DNA from: Roseococcus microcysteis
GTDB lineage: Bacteria > Pseudomonadota > Alphaproteobacteria > Acetobacterales > Acetobacteraceae
Reading direction: 5' to 3'
Length of the DNA: 64,000 nucleotides
Assembly (NCBI RefSeq): GCF_014764365.1
Contig: NZ_CP061718.1
Span: 372,001-436,000, forward strand
Under the pieces are notes generated by a model. The model did no database searches and was not told where the DNA came from. It saw nothing but the letters and a program-made list of their open reading frames with translations. The position numbers and the translations under genes are program-made. Within the stretch, counting starts at the first letter, position 1. Every line of letters starts with the position of its first letter. Positions 7,873 to 16,492 of this stretch are shown one piece after another.

Positions 7873-9563
7873 ACGCCCTCGAAAAAATCCAGCGCCAGAT
7901 CCAGTGGAACCGCCTCATCGCGGTGGTCGAGGAACAGGCGCAGACCATGATCCGCACCGCCTTCAGCACCACGGTGCGCGAGGCGGGTGATCTCTCGGCC
8001 GGCATCTTCGACCTGGAAGGGCGCATGCTGGCCCAGGCCGTGACCGGCACGCCGGGCCATGTGAATTCCATGATGGAATCCGTGGGGCATTTCCTCGCGA
8101 AATTCCCCCCCGCCGGCATGAAGCCGGGGGATCACTACATCACCAACGACCCCTGGCTCGGCACCGGGCATTTGCATGACCTGACGGTGGTCACACCCGC
8201 CTTCCGCAACGGCGCCATCGTGGGCCTCTTCGCCAACACGGCGCACATCATCGACATCGGCGGCCTCGGCATGGGGCCCGAGGGGCGGTCGGTCTTCGAG
8301 GAAGGCCTCTACATCCCCATCGTGAAGTGCTTCGACCAGGGCACGCCCAACGAGACCTTCTTCGACTTCATCCGCGTCGGCTCGCGCACGCCGGTGGAGC
8401 TGGAGGGCGACATCTACTCCCTCTGCGCCTGCAATGACGCGGGGGCGAAGCGCCTCGTCGAGATGATGGACGAGTACAAGATGGACAGCCTGGACGGGCT
8501 CGCCACCTTCATCTTCGACAGCAGCCTGGCCGCGACGCAGGAAGCGATCGCCGCCCTGCCGCGCGGCACCTTCCACGCCGAAATCCGCAGCGATGGCTAT
8601 GAGGCGCCCGTCACGCTGAAGGCCGCCATGACGCTGCATGCGGACCGCATCGTGGTGGATTATGCGGGCACCTCGGGCCTGTCCACGCGCGGCATCAACG
8701 TGCCGCCCTCCTATTGCCGCGCCTATTCCTGCTTCGGGATCAAGTGCGTGGTGGCGCCCGAAATCCCCAACAACTGGGCCAGCCTCAAGCCCTTCGAGAT
8801 GGTGATCCCGGAGGGCTGCATCCTCAACGCGCCGCGGCCCTATCCGGTCAGCGTGCGGCACGTCATCGGCCAGCTGATCCCGGACCTGATGATGGGCTGC
8901 CTCAGCCATGCGGTGCCGGACCGCGTGAACGCGGAAGGCTCCTCGGCGCTGTGGAACCCGCCCTTGCGCGGCGGCAGCCAGGTCAGCGGCCAGGCGGCCG
9001 AGACCGAGGATTTCGAGATCATCACCTTCAACTCCGGCGGCACCGGCGCGCGGCCCATGAAGGATGGTCTGGACGGCATCGCCTTCCCCTCCGGTGTGCG
9101 GACCATGCCGGTGGAGGCCACGGAGAACGTGGCGCCCGTGATCTTCTGGCGGAAGGAGCTGCGCCCCGACAGCGCGGGCGCGGGCAAGACGCGCGGCGGC
9201 TTCGGGCAGATCATGGAGATCGGCGCCAAGGGCGATGCCGAATTCGCCGTGAATGCCATCTTCGACCGCGTGGCGAACGCCCCCAAGGGGCGTCTCGGCG
9301 GCGGGGAAGGGGCCAATGGCTGGGTCGGCCTCGATGACGCCAACGGCACCGTGCTCCGCACCAAGGGCTTCCAGGTGGTGCCCAAGGGCCGGCATCTGCT
9401 GCTGAAGCTGCCCGGCGGCGGCGGCATGGGCGATCCGCGCCAGCGCGACCCCGAACTGGTCGCGCGCGACGTGGCCGATGGGCTGGTCAGCCCGGCGGAG
9501 GCGAAGCGGCTCTACGGGTGGGGGGCTGAGCCCCCCGCTCACCCCTTCGTCGGCCGGCGATAG
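7869..9563 (+). CDS. hyuB: hydantoinase B/oxoprolinase family protein, HyuB subunit
   Basis: A 564-residue HyuB subunit, partner of the preceding HyuA. Typical family segments are MIRTAFSTTVREAGDLSAGI (residues 30-49), HYITNDPWLGTGHLHDLTVV, FANTAHIIDIGG and, near the C-terminus, LPGGGGMGDPRQRDP. The GGGGxGxP ending is characteristic. The ATG at 7869 overlaps the hyuA stop by 4 nt, a typical translational coupling for two subunits of one complex. It contains an intact seven-C run at 8105-8111, useful when judging the broken C tracts elsewhere. The 3' end overlaps the convergent small secreted-protein gene by 25 bp. Confidence 0.9.
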   Translation: MNALEKIQRQIQWNRLIAVVEEQAQTMIRTAFSTTVREAGDLSAGIFDLEGRMLAQAVTGTPGHVNSMMESVGHFLAKFPPAGMKPGDHYITNDPWLGTGHLHDLTVVTPAFRNGAIVGLFANTAHIIDIGGLGMGPEGRSVFEEGLYIPIVKCFDQGTPNETFFDFIRVGSRTPVELEGDIYSLCACNDAGAKRLVEMMDEYKMDSLDGLATFIFDSSLAATQEAIAALPRGTFHAEIRSDGYEAPVTLKAAMTLHADRIVVDYAGTSGLSTRGINVPPSYCRAYSCFGIKCVVAPEIPNNWASLKPFEMVIPEGCILNAPRPYPVSVRHVIGQLIPDLMMGCLSHAVPDRVNAEGSSALWNPPLRGGSQVSGQAAETEDFEIITFNSGGTGARPMKDGLDGIAFPSGVRTMPVEATENVAPVIFWRKELRPDSAGAGKTRGGFGQIMEIGAKGDAEFAVNAIFDRVANAPKGRLGGGEGANGWVGLDDANGTVLRTKGFQVVPKGRHLLLKLPGGGGMGDPRQRDPELVARDVADGLVSPAEAKRLYGWGAEPPAHPFVGRR

Positions 9564-9877
9564 GTGTTCCGCACCGTCTGCAGCAGCGCGTTGTTGTCCT
9601 CGCGGCTCACCACATAGATGAAGATGACCGCGAGCCGCCGGTCGCCGATGCAGCGGATGGCGATGCTGTCATCGCCGCGCCAGCCGAACACCGTCTGCCG
9701 GTCGTTCGAGATGCTGCCACGGAAGCCCGCCTGGCGCGTGGCCTCCACGCCGGTGCTGAGGCAGGCATCCTGCCCGTCGCTGATGGCTTCCCAGGCGGTG
9801 GTCACGGTCGCGGCCTGGGCCGTGCCGATGCCGGCGGCGAGCGCGAGGCCCAGCATCCAGTTGCGAGGCGTCATCAT
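9539..9877 (-). CDS. small secreted protein of unknown function
   Basis: A 112-residue protein I do not recognise. It begins with a convincing signal peptide (MMTPRNWMLGLALAAGIGTA, cleavage near AQA) and leaves a mature domain of about 90 residues. Two cysteines (in DACLSTG and IRCIGD) could form a periplasmic disulfide. Segments such as FGWRGDDSIAIRCIGDRRL and IFIYVVSREDNNALL suggest a small beta-rich domain. A GGGAGAA ribosome site supports the tandem ATGs at 9877/9874. It is transcribed against hyuB, overlapping its end by 25 bp, so no operon partner is evident. Confidence 0.7.
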   Translation of the reverse strand: MMTPRNWMLGLALAAGIGTAQAATVTTAWEAISDGQDACLSTGVEATRQAGFRGSISNDRQTVFGWRGDDSIAIRCIGDRRLAVIFIYVVSREDNNALLQTVRNTYRRPTKG

Positions 9878-9976
9878 GGCTTCTCCCTCGGTGTCTCGGG
9901 GCGAAGGGTGCCGCCCCCGGCCGGCAGTATGGCAGAAGGGGACGCGGTGGGAACGCTTGAGCCGGGAATTTTCCGA

Positions 9977-11701
9977 CTAATGGATTTCCGGCTCCTCGGC
10001 CGGAACCGCGCCGCGCTCCAGGAAATCCATGTCGCAGCCCCTGTCCGCCTGGCGCACATGCGCCTGGTAGAGCCCCGTCCAGCCGCGCGCCTGCACGGGC
10101 TTGCGCGGCGTGAAGCCGGCGCGGCGGGCTTCCAACTCGGCCGCATCCACCAGCAGGTCCAGCTTGCGCGCCTCCACATCCAGCCGGATCATGTCGCCAT
10201 CGCGCACCAGCGCGAGCGGCCCGCCCAGCGCCGCCTCGGGCGCCACATGCAGCACGCAGGTGCCATAGCTGGTGCCCGACATGCGCGCATCCGAGACGCG
10301 CACCATGTCCCGCACGCCCTGCGCCAGCAGCTTCTTCGGGATGGGCAGCATGCCCCATTCGGGGAAGCCCGGCCCGCCCACGGGGCCCGCATTCTTCAGA
10401 ACCAGCACGCTGTCCGGCGTCACCTCCAGCGCGGGGTCATCCAGCCGCGCGTCGAGGTCGTTGTAGTCCTCGAAGACCACGGCCGGCCCGGTGTGGGAGA
10501 GCTTCTCGGGGCTGGCCGCGCTCTGCTTGATCACCGCGCCATCGGGCGCCAGCGTGCCCCGGAGCACCACCACGCCGCCATTGGGGTGCAGCGGGTTGTC
10601 GAGCGCGCGGATCACGTCGCGGTCAAACACCTCGGCACCTTCCAGCTGCGCGCCCAGCGTGCCGTTCACGGTCGTGGCATCCAGCGCCAGATGCGGCGCC
10701 AGGGTCGCGAGGAACCCCCGGCTGCCGCCGGCGTAGAAGAAATCCTCCATCAGGTAGCGGTCGCCATTGGGGCGCAAATTCGCGATCAGCGGCACGCGCG
10801 CGCTGATGGCATCAAACCGCTCCAGATCCATCGCGATGCCCGCCCGCCGCGCGATGGCGATCAGGTGCGGAATGGCGTTGGTGGAGCCGCCGAAGGCCAT
10901 GGTCGCCGCCACCGCATTGTCGAGGCTGCGCTGGTCCAGCAGGCGCGTGATGGTCAAATCCTCCCACACCATCTCCAAGATGCGGCTGCCCGCCGCCGCC
11001 GCCATGCGCGGATGGGCGCTGTCCACGGCGGGGATGCTGGCCGCCCCGGGCAGGGTCAGGCCGAGGGCTTCCGCCGCCAGCGCCATGGTGCTGGCCGTGC
11101 CCGCCGTCATGCAGGTGCCGGCGGAGCGCGACAGCCCCGCCTCCATCTCGTTCCAGTCGGATTGCGCGATCGTGCCCGCGCGCAGTTCCGAATAATACTT
11201 CCACACATCGCTGCCCGAACCGAGCTTCCGCCCGCGCCAGTTGCCGCTCAGCATCGGCCCGGCCGGCACATAGATGGCCGGCAGCCCCATGGAGATGGCG
11301 CCCATGATCAGCGCGGGGCCGGTCTTGTCGCAGCCGCCCATCAGCACGAGGCCATCCAGCGGCAGGGACCGCGCGATCTCCTCCGTCTCCATCGCCAGGA
11401 AATTGCGGTAGAGCATGGTGGAGGGCTTCTGGAACACCTCCGGCAGCGCCATGGCCGGGATTTCCACGGGGAAACCCCCCGCCGCCCAGACGCCGCGCTT
11501 CACATCCTGCGCGCGCTCGCGGAAATGGCCGTGGCAATGCATCAGGTCGGACCAGGTGTTGATCACCCCGATCACCGGCCTTCCGCGGAATTCCTGCGGC
11601 CCGAAGCCCAGTTGCAGAAGCCGCGAACGGTGGTTGGCCGAGCGCATGGTCTCGACGCCGAACCAGCGATGGCTGCGAAGGTCCTCGGGCCGCTTGCGCA
11701 T
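9977..11701 (-). CDS. IlvD/Edd-family sugar-acid dehydratase (L-arabonate/xylonate dehydratase type)
   Basis: A 574-residue dehydratase of the IlvD/Edd superfamily. Three candidate iron-sulfur cysteines are visible: Cys56 (MHCHGH), Cys124 (MGGCDKT) and Cys197 (GTCMTAG). Their spacing (68 and 73 residues) equals that of the [2Fe-2S] ligands I recall for Rhizobium L-arabinonate dehydratase (59, 127, 200), favouring a pentonate dehydratase over branched-chain IlvD. The ARMSGTSYGTC segment near the C-terminus carries the likely base serine. Sugar-acid dehydratases make 2-keto-3-deoxy acids. The start abuts the stop of the upstream HSD10-like SDR (TGATG), so the two are cotranslated. Confidence 0.87.
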   Translation of the reverse strand: MRKRPEDLRSHRWFGVETMRSANHRSRLLQLGFGPQEFRGRPVIGVINTWSDLMHCHGHFRERAQDVKRGVWAAGGFPVEIPAMALPEVFQKPSTMLYRNFLAMETEEIARSLPLDGLVLMGGCDKTGPALIMGAISMGLPAIYVPAGPMLSGNWRGRKLGSGSDVWKYYSELRAGTIAQSDWNEMEAGLSRSAGTCMTAGTASTMALAAEALGLTLPGAASIPAVDSAHPRMAAAAGSRILEMVWEDLTITRLLDQRSLDNAVAATMAFGGSTNAIPHLIAIARRAGIAMDLERFDAISARVPLIANLRPNGDRYLMEDFFYAGGSRGFLATLAPHLALDATTVNGTLGAQLEGAEVFDRDVIRALDNPLHPNGGVVVLRGTLAPDGAVIKQSAASPEKLSHTGPAVVFEDYNDLDARLDDPALEVTPDSVLVLKNAGPVGGPGFPEWGMLPIPKKLLAQGVRDMVRVSDARMSGTSYGTCVLHVAPEAALGGPLALVRDGDMIRLDVEARKLDLLVDAAELEARRAGFTPRKPVQARGWTGLYQAHVRQADRGCDMDFLERGAVPAEEPEIH

Positions 11702-12462
11702 CAGCGGGGCGCCATGCGGATGGCGCCGTCGAGGCGGATGGTCTCGCCGTTCAGGTAGCCATTCTCCACGATCTGCATGGCGAGCTTGCCATACTCATCC
11801 GGGTTGCCGAGCCGGTGCGGGTTCGGCACCGTCTGCGCCAGCGACTGCTTGATGGGGTCCGCCAGCCTTTGCAGCATGGGCGTGTCGAAGATGCCCGGCG
11901 CGATGGTGCAGACGCGGATGGACTTGCTGGCGAGGTCGCGCGCCGCGCAGATAGTGAAGCCGATGACGCCCGCCTTGGAGGAGGCATAGGGGATCTGCCC
12001 GATCTGCCCCTCATAGCCGGCGACGGAGGCGGTCAGGATGCACACCCCGCGCTCCCCATCGGCCATCGCCTCGGTCTTGGCCATGGCGGCCGCCGCGAGG
12101 CGCACCGCGTTGAAGGTGCCCGTCAGGTTCACGCGGATGATGTTCTCGAAATGCGCGAGGCTCCCCGGCGTGCCATCGCGCTCCAGGATGCGCAGCGCGC
12201 CGCCGCGGCCCGCGCAATGCACCAGAACGCGCACCGGGCCCATTGTCTCGGCCTGCGCCACGGCGGCCTGCATGGTCGCCTCATCGGTCACGTCGGCGGC
12301 GGCGAACTGGCCGCCCAGCTCCTGCGCGACCGCCGCGCCATTGCTGGTCTCGAGGTCCACGATCATCACCTTGGCGCCCTTGGCCGCCAGCCGCTTCGCG
12401 CTGGCCAGCCCGAGCCCGGAGGCGCCCCCCGTCACGATCGCGACGGTACCCTGAACATCCAT
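11701..12462 (-). CDS. SDR dehydrogenase, HSD17B10-like (3-hydroxyacyl-CoA or 3-hydroxy-2-methylbutyryl-CoA dehydrogenase)
   Basis: A 253-residue canonical SDR: GGASGLGLASAKRL for NAD(P), active-site Ser in LTASVAGYEG and Tyr-x-x-x-Lys in YASSKAGVIG. The C-terminal part, with TIAPGIFDTPML, HRLGNPDEYG and ETIRLDGAIRM, closely follows the mitochondrial HSD10 type, which oxidises 3-hydroxyacyl-CoAs including the 2-methyl branched intermediate of isoleucine breakdown. The ATG at 12462 has GGGAGAA upstream. It is first in a two-gene minus operon with the sugar-acid dehydratase and divergent from an acyl-CoA ligase. The two co-operonic enzymes do not obviously share a pathway. Confidence 0.85.
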   Translation of the reverse strand: MDVQGTVAIVTGGASGLGLASAKRLAAKGAKVMIVDLETSNGAAVAQELGGQFAAADVTDEATMQAAVAQAETMGPVRVLVHCAGRGGALRILERDGTPGSLAHFENIIRVNLTGTFNAVRLAAAAMAKTEAMADGERGVCILTASVAGYEGQIGQIPYASSKAGVIGFTICAARDLASKSIRVCTIAPGIFDTPMLQRLADPIKQSLAQTVPNPHRLGNPDEYGKLAMQIVENGYLNGETIRLDGAIRMAPR

Positions 12463-12508
12463 GCGTCTTCTCCCTGACTTGCGGGCGCAGCGCACCACTT
12501 CCCCTTGC

Positions 12509-12537
12509 TTGACGCAAGCCGCCACCCTCACGACCAT
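12509..12537 (+). promoter_or_regulatory. candidate promoter TTGACG-N17-GACCAT inside an inverted repeat
   Basis: TTGACG (12509-12514) and GACCAT (12532-12537) are 17 bp apart, ahead of the acyl-CoA ligase ATG at 12564. The -35 box is embedded in CTTGC-TTGAC-GCAAG (12504-12518), a five-base inverted repeat that could also bind a regulator serving the divergent SDR. This is sequence resemblance only. Confidence 0.35.
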
Positions 12538-12563
12538 GCCGGGAAACATGATGAGGAACGCCC

Positions 12564-14075
12564 ATGCCGCTGCTCGCCGAACGCGCCGCGCGCACGCCGG
12601 ACAAGCTGGCCGCCATCTTTCCGGATTCGGGCGAGGGGCTGACCTTTCGCGAGCTCGACGCACGCGCGAACCAGGCGGCGCATGGCTTCATCGCGCTGGA
12701 CCTGGAGCCCGGCCAGGGAATCGCGCTGCTGCTGGAGAACGGGCCGGATTTCCTCATCCTGACCTATGGCGCCAAGCGCGCGGGGCTGATGGTCACACCC
12801 CTCTCCATCCATCTCCGCCCCAATGAGGTCGCGCATGTGCTGCGCGATTCGGGCGCGGCGCTGCTGGTGGCCAGCGCCTCCCTGGCCTCGCTCGCGGGCG
12901 CGCTGGACCTCCGTTCCATCCCGCACCGCTTCGTCTCGGGCGGGGCGCTGCCCGGCTACGCGCCGCTGGACGAGCTGATCGAGGACAACCCGACCACCTG
13001 GCCGGGGGCGCGGCCCATCGGCCGGGAATTCCTCTATTCCTCGGGCACCACGGGCCTGCCCAAGGGCATCCGCCGCCCCCTCATTCCCTATGAGGACCGG
13101 CACAAGCCCGAATTCGACATGAGCTGGAAGGGCTTCTACGGCTTCGACGAGAACACGGTCTATCTCTCGCCCGCGCCGCTCTACCACGCCGCGCCCAACC
13201 GCTACGTCCAGCGCGCGATGGACCATGGCGGCACCGCCGTCATCCTGAAGAAGTTCGACGCCGAGCGCTGCCTGGCCATGATCGCCCGGCACCGCGTCAC
13301 CCACAGCCAATGGGTGCCCACCATGTTCGTGCGGCTGCTGGCCCTGCCGGAGGCCGTCCGCGCCGACCATGACCTCTCCAGCCACCGCTGCGCCATCCAC
13401 GCCGCCGCGCCATGCCCCGTGCCGGTGAAGCGCGCCATGATCGAGTGGTGGGGCCCCATCATCCGCGAATACTACGCGGGCAGCGAGGGCATCGGCACCT
13501 GCTTCATCGACAGCGAGACCTGGCTGAACAAGCCCGGCTCCGTCGGCCGCCCCGCCTATGGCAAGGTCCACATCCTGGACGATGAGGGCCGCGAACTCCC
13601 GCCCGGCGAGACGGGCCGCATCTGGTTCGAGGGCGGCGCCCGCTTCGCCTACCACAATGACGCCGAGAAGACCGCCCAGGCCTATAATGACCGCGGCTGG
13701 GCCAGCCTGCATGACCTCGGCTGGCTGGACGAGGATGGCTTCCTCTTCCTCTCCGACCGCCGCGCGGACCTGATCCTGTCCGGCGGCGTCAACGTCTATC
13801 CGGCCGAGATCGAGGCTGTCCTCCTCACCCACCCCGAGGTCAGCGAGGCCGCCGTCATCGGCGTCAAGGACGAGGAGTTCGGTGAACGCCCCCGCGCCCT
13901 GATCGTGCCGCGTCACCCGCCGGGCAATGACGCCCTGGCGCAGGAACTGCTGGCCCTGTGCAGGCAGAACCTCGCCGGCCCCAAGCAGCCGCGCGCGGTG
14001 GAGTTCCTGGACGAACTCCCCCGCAGCGAGGCGGGCAAGCTGCTCCGCCGCGTGCTGAAGGAACGCTACCTCTAG
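12564..14075 (+). CDS. AMP-dependent acyl-CoA synthetase/ligase
   Basis: A 503-residue ANL-superfamily adenylating enzyme that would activate a carboxylic acid to its CoA ester with ATP. Conserved blocks: P-loop FLYSSGTTGLPKG (about residues 155-167), YYAGSEGIG (A5), GWASLHDLGWLDEDGFLFLSDR (A7-A8 hinge region), GGVNVYPAEIE and the C-terminal catalytic lysine in RSEAGKLLRR. Length and order are standard for a stand-alone ligase. AGGA lies upstream of the ATG at 12564. It is divergent from the HSD10-like SDR, with a candidate promoter between them. The acid substrate is unknown. Confidence 0.9.
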   Translation: MPLLAERAARTPDKLAAIFPDSGEGLTFRELDARANQAAHGFIALDLEPGQGIALLLENGPDFLILTYGAKRAGLMVTPLSIHLRPNEVAHVLRDSGAALLVASASLASLAGALDLRSIPHRFVSGGALPGYAPLDELIEDNPTTWPGARPIGREFLYSSGTTGLPKGIRRPLIPYEDRHKPEFDMSWKGFYGFDENTVYLSPAPLYHAAPNRYVQRAMDHGGTAVILKKFDAERCLAMIARHRVTHSQWVPTMFVRLLALPEAVRADHDLSSHRCAIHAAAPCPVPVKRAMIEWWGPIIREYYAGSEGIGTCFIDSETWLNKPGSVGRPAYGKVHILDDEGRELPPGETGRIWFEGGARFAYHNDAEKTAQAYNDRGWASLHDLGWLDEDGFLFLSDRRADLILSGGVNVYPAEIEAVLLTHPEVSEAAVIGVKDEEFGERPRALIVPRHPPGNDALAQELLALCRQNLAGPKQPRAVEFLDELPRSEAGKLLRRVLKERYL

Positions 14076-14142
14076 CGTGGCGGCAGGGGGGCGGCATTCC
14101 ACCCCCTCGCATGTGGCGGTGCAACCAGCCCGTTCCGTGGGC

Positions 14143-14187
14143 GTTTGATGTGAGGCGGGTCCCCCCTTCCGGCCCGCGACATCAAAC
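14143..14187 (+). promoter_or_regulatory. long imperfect hairpin in the leader of the GT-Glf gene
   Basis: GTTTGATGT (14143-14151) is perfectly complementary to ACATCAAAC (14179-14187), and inside it GCGGG (14155-14159) pairs with CCCGC (14173-14177). No T-run follows on either strand, so a classical intrinsic terminator is not shown. It lies 67 bp after the acyl-CoA ligase stop and 21 bp before the next ATG, so it may end the upstream transcript or shape the downstream mRNA leader. Confidence 0.5.
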
Positions 14188-14208
14188 CCCCGATCGCTGG
14201 AAACCCCC

Positions 14209-16488
14209 ATGCCTCACGGAACCACGCCTGTCCCCGTGCGAAGACGCACGCCCGCCGCGGTTCCCCTGATCTGCTTCTCGCATCTTCGCTGGCACTCGGT
14301 GTTCCAGCGCCCGCAGCAGCTCATGTCGCGCTTCGCCGCGGAACGCCCCGTCCATTTCTTCGAGGAGCCGGTGTTCCACGCCACCGCCGGGCTGCGCGTC
14401 GCGCCATGCCCGCGCACGGGCGTGAATGTCGTCACCCCGCTTCTGCCCAACCCGTCGGACCGCGCGGCGCTGCGCGCATTGCTGAACGCCTTCATGGCCG
14501 AGATCGGCCCCGCCGCCGCCTGGTACTACACCCCCATGGCCTTCGCCTTCTCCGCGCACCTGCCCTGGCAGGCCATCGCCTTCGACGTGATGGATGAGCT
14601 GTCGGCCTTCCGCCACGCCCCCGCCGACATCAAGGATTGGGAAGACGCGCTGATGCGCCGGGCCGATGTGGTGTTCACCGGCGGCGCCAGCCTCTATGCG
14701 GCGCGCCGCGGCCGCCACCGCAACCTGCATTGCTTCCCCTCCGGCGTGGACCTGGCCCATTTCATGTCCGCCCGCGCGCCGCTGGACGAGCCCGCGGACC
14801 AGGCGCATCTGCCGCGCCCGCTGCTCGGCTATTTCGGCGTGGTGGACGAACGCCTCGACATGGGCCTGCTGGCCGGCATGGCCGCGCGCCGGCCGGACTG
14901 GCATTTCGCCATGGTCGGCCCCGTCGCGAAGCTCCGCCCGGAGGAACTGCCCCAGGCGCCCAACCTCCATTGGCTCGGGCCCAAGAACTATGAGGAGCTG
15001 CCCCGCTACCTCGCCCATTGGGATGTGGCGCTGATGCCCTTCGCCATGAACGAGGCCACGCGCTTCATCAGCCCGACCAAGGCGCCCGAATATCTCGCCG
15101 GCGGCAAGCGCGTCCTGTCCACGCCCGTGGCCGATGTGGTGCGCCGCTATGCCGGCATCCGCGCCGTCACGATCGCGGAGGGCGTCGAGGGCTTCCTCGC
15201 CGCCGCCGAGGCCGCCATGGCGGAAACCGGCGCCGACGACTTCGTGGCGGTGGACGACATGCTGGCCGAGATGTCCTGGGACATGATCCATGACCGCATG
15301 TCGGCGCTGCTCGCCGCCTGCGGTACTGGGCCGACCCTGGCCGCGCCCGCTTCCTGCCCGCGCCCCGCGCCCATCGCCGACCACCTGGTGGTGGGCGCGG
15401 GCTTCGCGGGTTCCGTGATGGCGGAGCGGCTGGCGCGCTCCGGCGCGCGGGTGCTGGTGGTGGACCGGCGGCCCCATGTCGCGGGCAACGCCTTCGACGA
15501 GCATGACGCGGCGGGCCTGCTGGTGCACCGCTACGGCCCGCACATCTTCCACACCAACAGCGACGAGGTGCTGCGCTACCTCTCCGCCTTCACGGCGTGG
15601 CGGCCCTATGAGCACCGCGTGCTGGCCGAGGTGGAGGCCGGGTTGGTGCCCATGCCCATCAACCGCACCACCCTCTCGCGGGTGTTCAACCGCGAGCTGC
15701 CGGACGAGGCGGCGGCGGAAGCCTTCCTCGCCACGCTGGCCGAGCCCATGGCGCATATCGCCAACGCGCGGGACTTCGTCGTCTCCTCCGTGGGGCGGAA
15801 GCTCTACGAGATGTTCTTCCGCGGCTACACGCTGAAGCAATGGGGCCTCGACCCGAGCGAGTTGGACCGCAGCGTCACCGCGCGCGTGCCGACGCGCCTC
15901 TCCGAGGATGACCGCTACTTCCAGGACCGGCACCAGTGCATGCCGCTGCACGGCTACACCCGCATGTTCGAGAACATGCTGGACCACCCGAACATCACGG
16001 TGATGACCGGCACGGACTTCGCCACGGTCCCGCGCGCGCGCTTCCGCCACACCGTCTTCACCGGCCCGGTGGACGCCTATTTCGGGCACCGCTTCGGCCC
16101 GCTGCCCTATCGCTCCCTCGTCTTCGAGCATGAGACGCGGGCGGTCGAGTTCGCCCAGCCCGTCGCCACCATCAACCATCCGGGGCTGGACACGCCCTAC
16201 ACCCGCACGACCGAGTTCAAGCACATGACGGGCCAGGCCCATCGCCAGACCAGCCTGTGCCGCGAACGCTCCTCGGCCGAGGGCGAGCCCTACTACCCGG
16301 TGCCCAACCCCGCCAACCAGGCGCTGTTCAAGCGCTATGAGGCGCTGGCCGATGCGGAGCCGGGGGTCACCTTCCTCGGCCGGCTCGGCACCTATCGCTA
16401 CATGAACATGGACCAGGTGGTGGGCCAGGCCCTGGCCGCGGCGCGGCGCCTGGTGGCGGGGCAGGGGGCTGCGCTGGCCGCGGAGTAG
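14209..16488 (+). CDS. glf: glycosyltransferase fused to UDP-galactopyranose mutase
   Basis: A 759-residue two-enzyme fusion. Residues about 1-380 resemble a glycosyltransferase: it opens ICFSHLRWHSVFQRPQQLMS and carries FPSGVDLAHF, LGYFGVVDERLD and a donor-site-like region with SPTKAPEYLAGGKRV. From about residue 388 a complete UDP-galactopyranose mutase follows: FAD fingerprint VVGAGFAGSVMAERL, YGPHIFHTN, GYTLKQWG, RYFQDRHQCMPLHGYT, GEPYYPVPNPANQALF and LGRLGTYRYMNMDQVV. Mutase converts UDP-galactopyranose to UDP-galactofuranose with reduced FAD. Fusion to a transferase suggests direct channelling of UDP-Galf into a cell-surface glycan. The next gene starts 4 nt after the stop. Confidence 0.88.
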   Translation: MPHGTTPVPVRRRTPAAVPLICFSHLRWHSVFQRPQQLMSRFAAERPVHFFEEPVFHATAGLRVAPCPRTGVNVVTPLLPNPSDRAALRALLNAFMAEIGPAAAWYYTPMAFAFSAHLPWQAIAFDVMDELSAFRHAPADIKDWEDALMRRADVVFTGGASLYAARRGRHRNLHCFPSGVDLAHFMSARAPLDEPADQAHLPRPLLGYFGVVDERLDMGLLAGMAARRPDWHFAMVGPVAKLRPEELPQAPNLHWLGPKNYEELPRYLAHWDVALMPFAMNEATRFISPTKAPEYLAGGKRVLSTPVADVVRRYAGIRAVTIAEGVEGFLAAAEAAMAETGADDFVAVDDMLAEMSWDMIHDRMSALLAACGTGPTLAAPASCPRPAPIADHLVVGAGFAGSVMAERLARSGARVLVVDRRPHVAGNAFDEHDAAGLLVHRYGPHIFHTNSDEVLRYLSAFTAWRPYEHRVLAEVEAGLVPMPINRTTLSRVFNRELPDEAAAEAFLATLAEPMAHIANARDFVVSSVGRKLYEMFFRGYTLKQWGLDPSELDRSVTARVPTRLSEDDRYFQDRHQCMPLHGYTRMFENMLDHPNITVMTGTDFATVPRARFRHTVFTGPVDAYFGHRFGPLPYRSLVFEHETRAVEFAQPVATINHPGLDTPYTRTTEFKHMTGQAHRQTSLCRERSSAEGEPYYPVPNPANQALFKRYEALADAEPGVTFLGRLGTYRYMNMDQVVGQALAAARRLVAGQGAALAAE

Positions 16489-16492
16489 CGGC

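Noticed and set aside
9977-11701. Branched-chain IlvD (valine/isoleucine synthesis)
   Set aside because: Three cysteines at sugar-acid dehydratase spacing and linkage to an SDR favour a pentonate-type enzyme.
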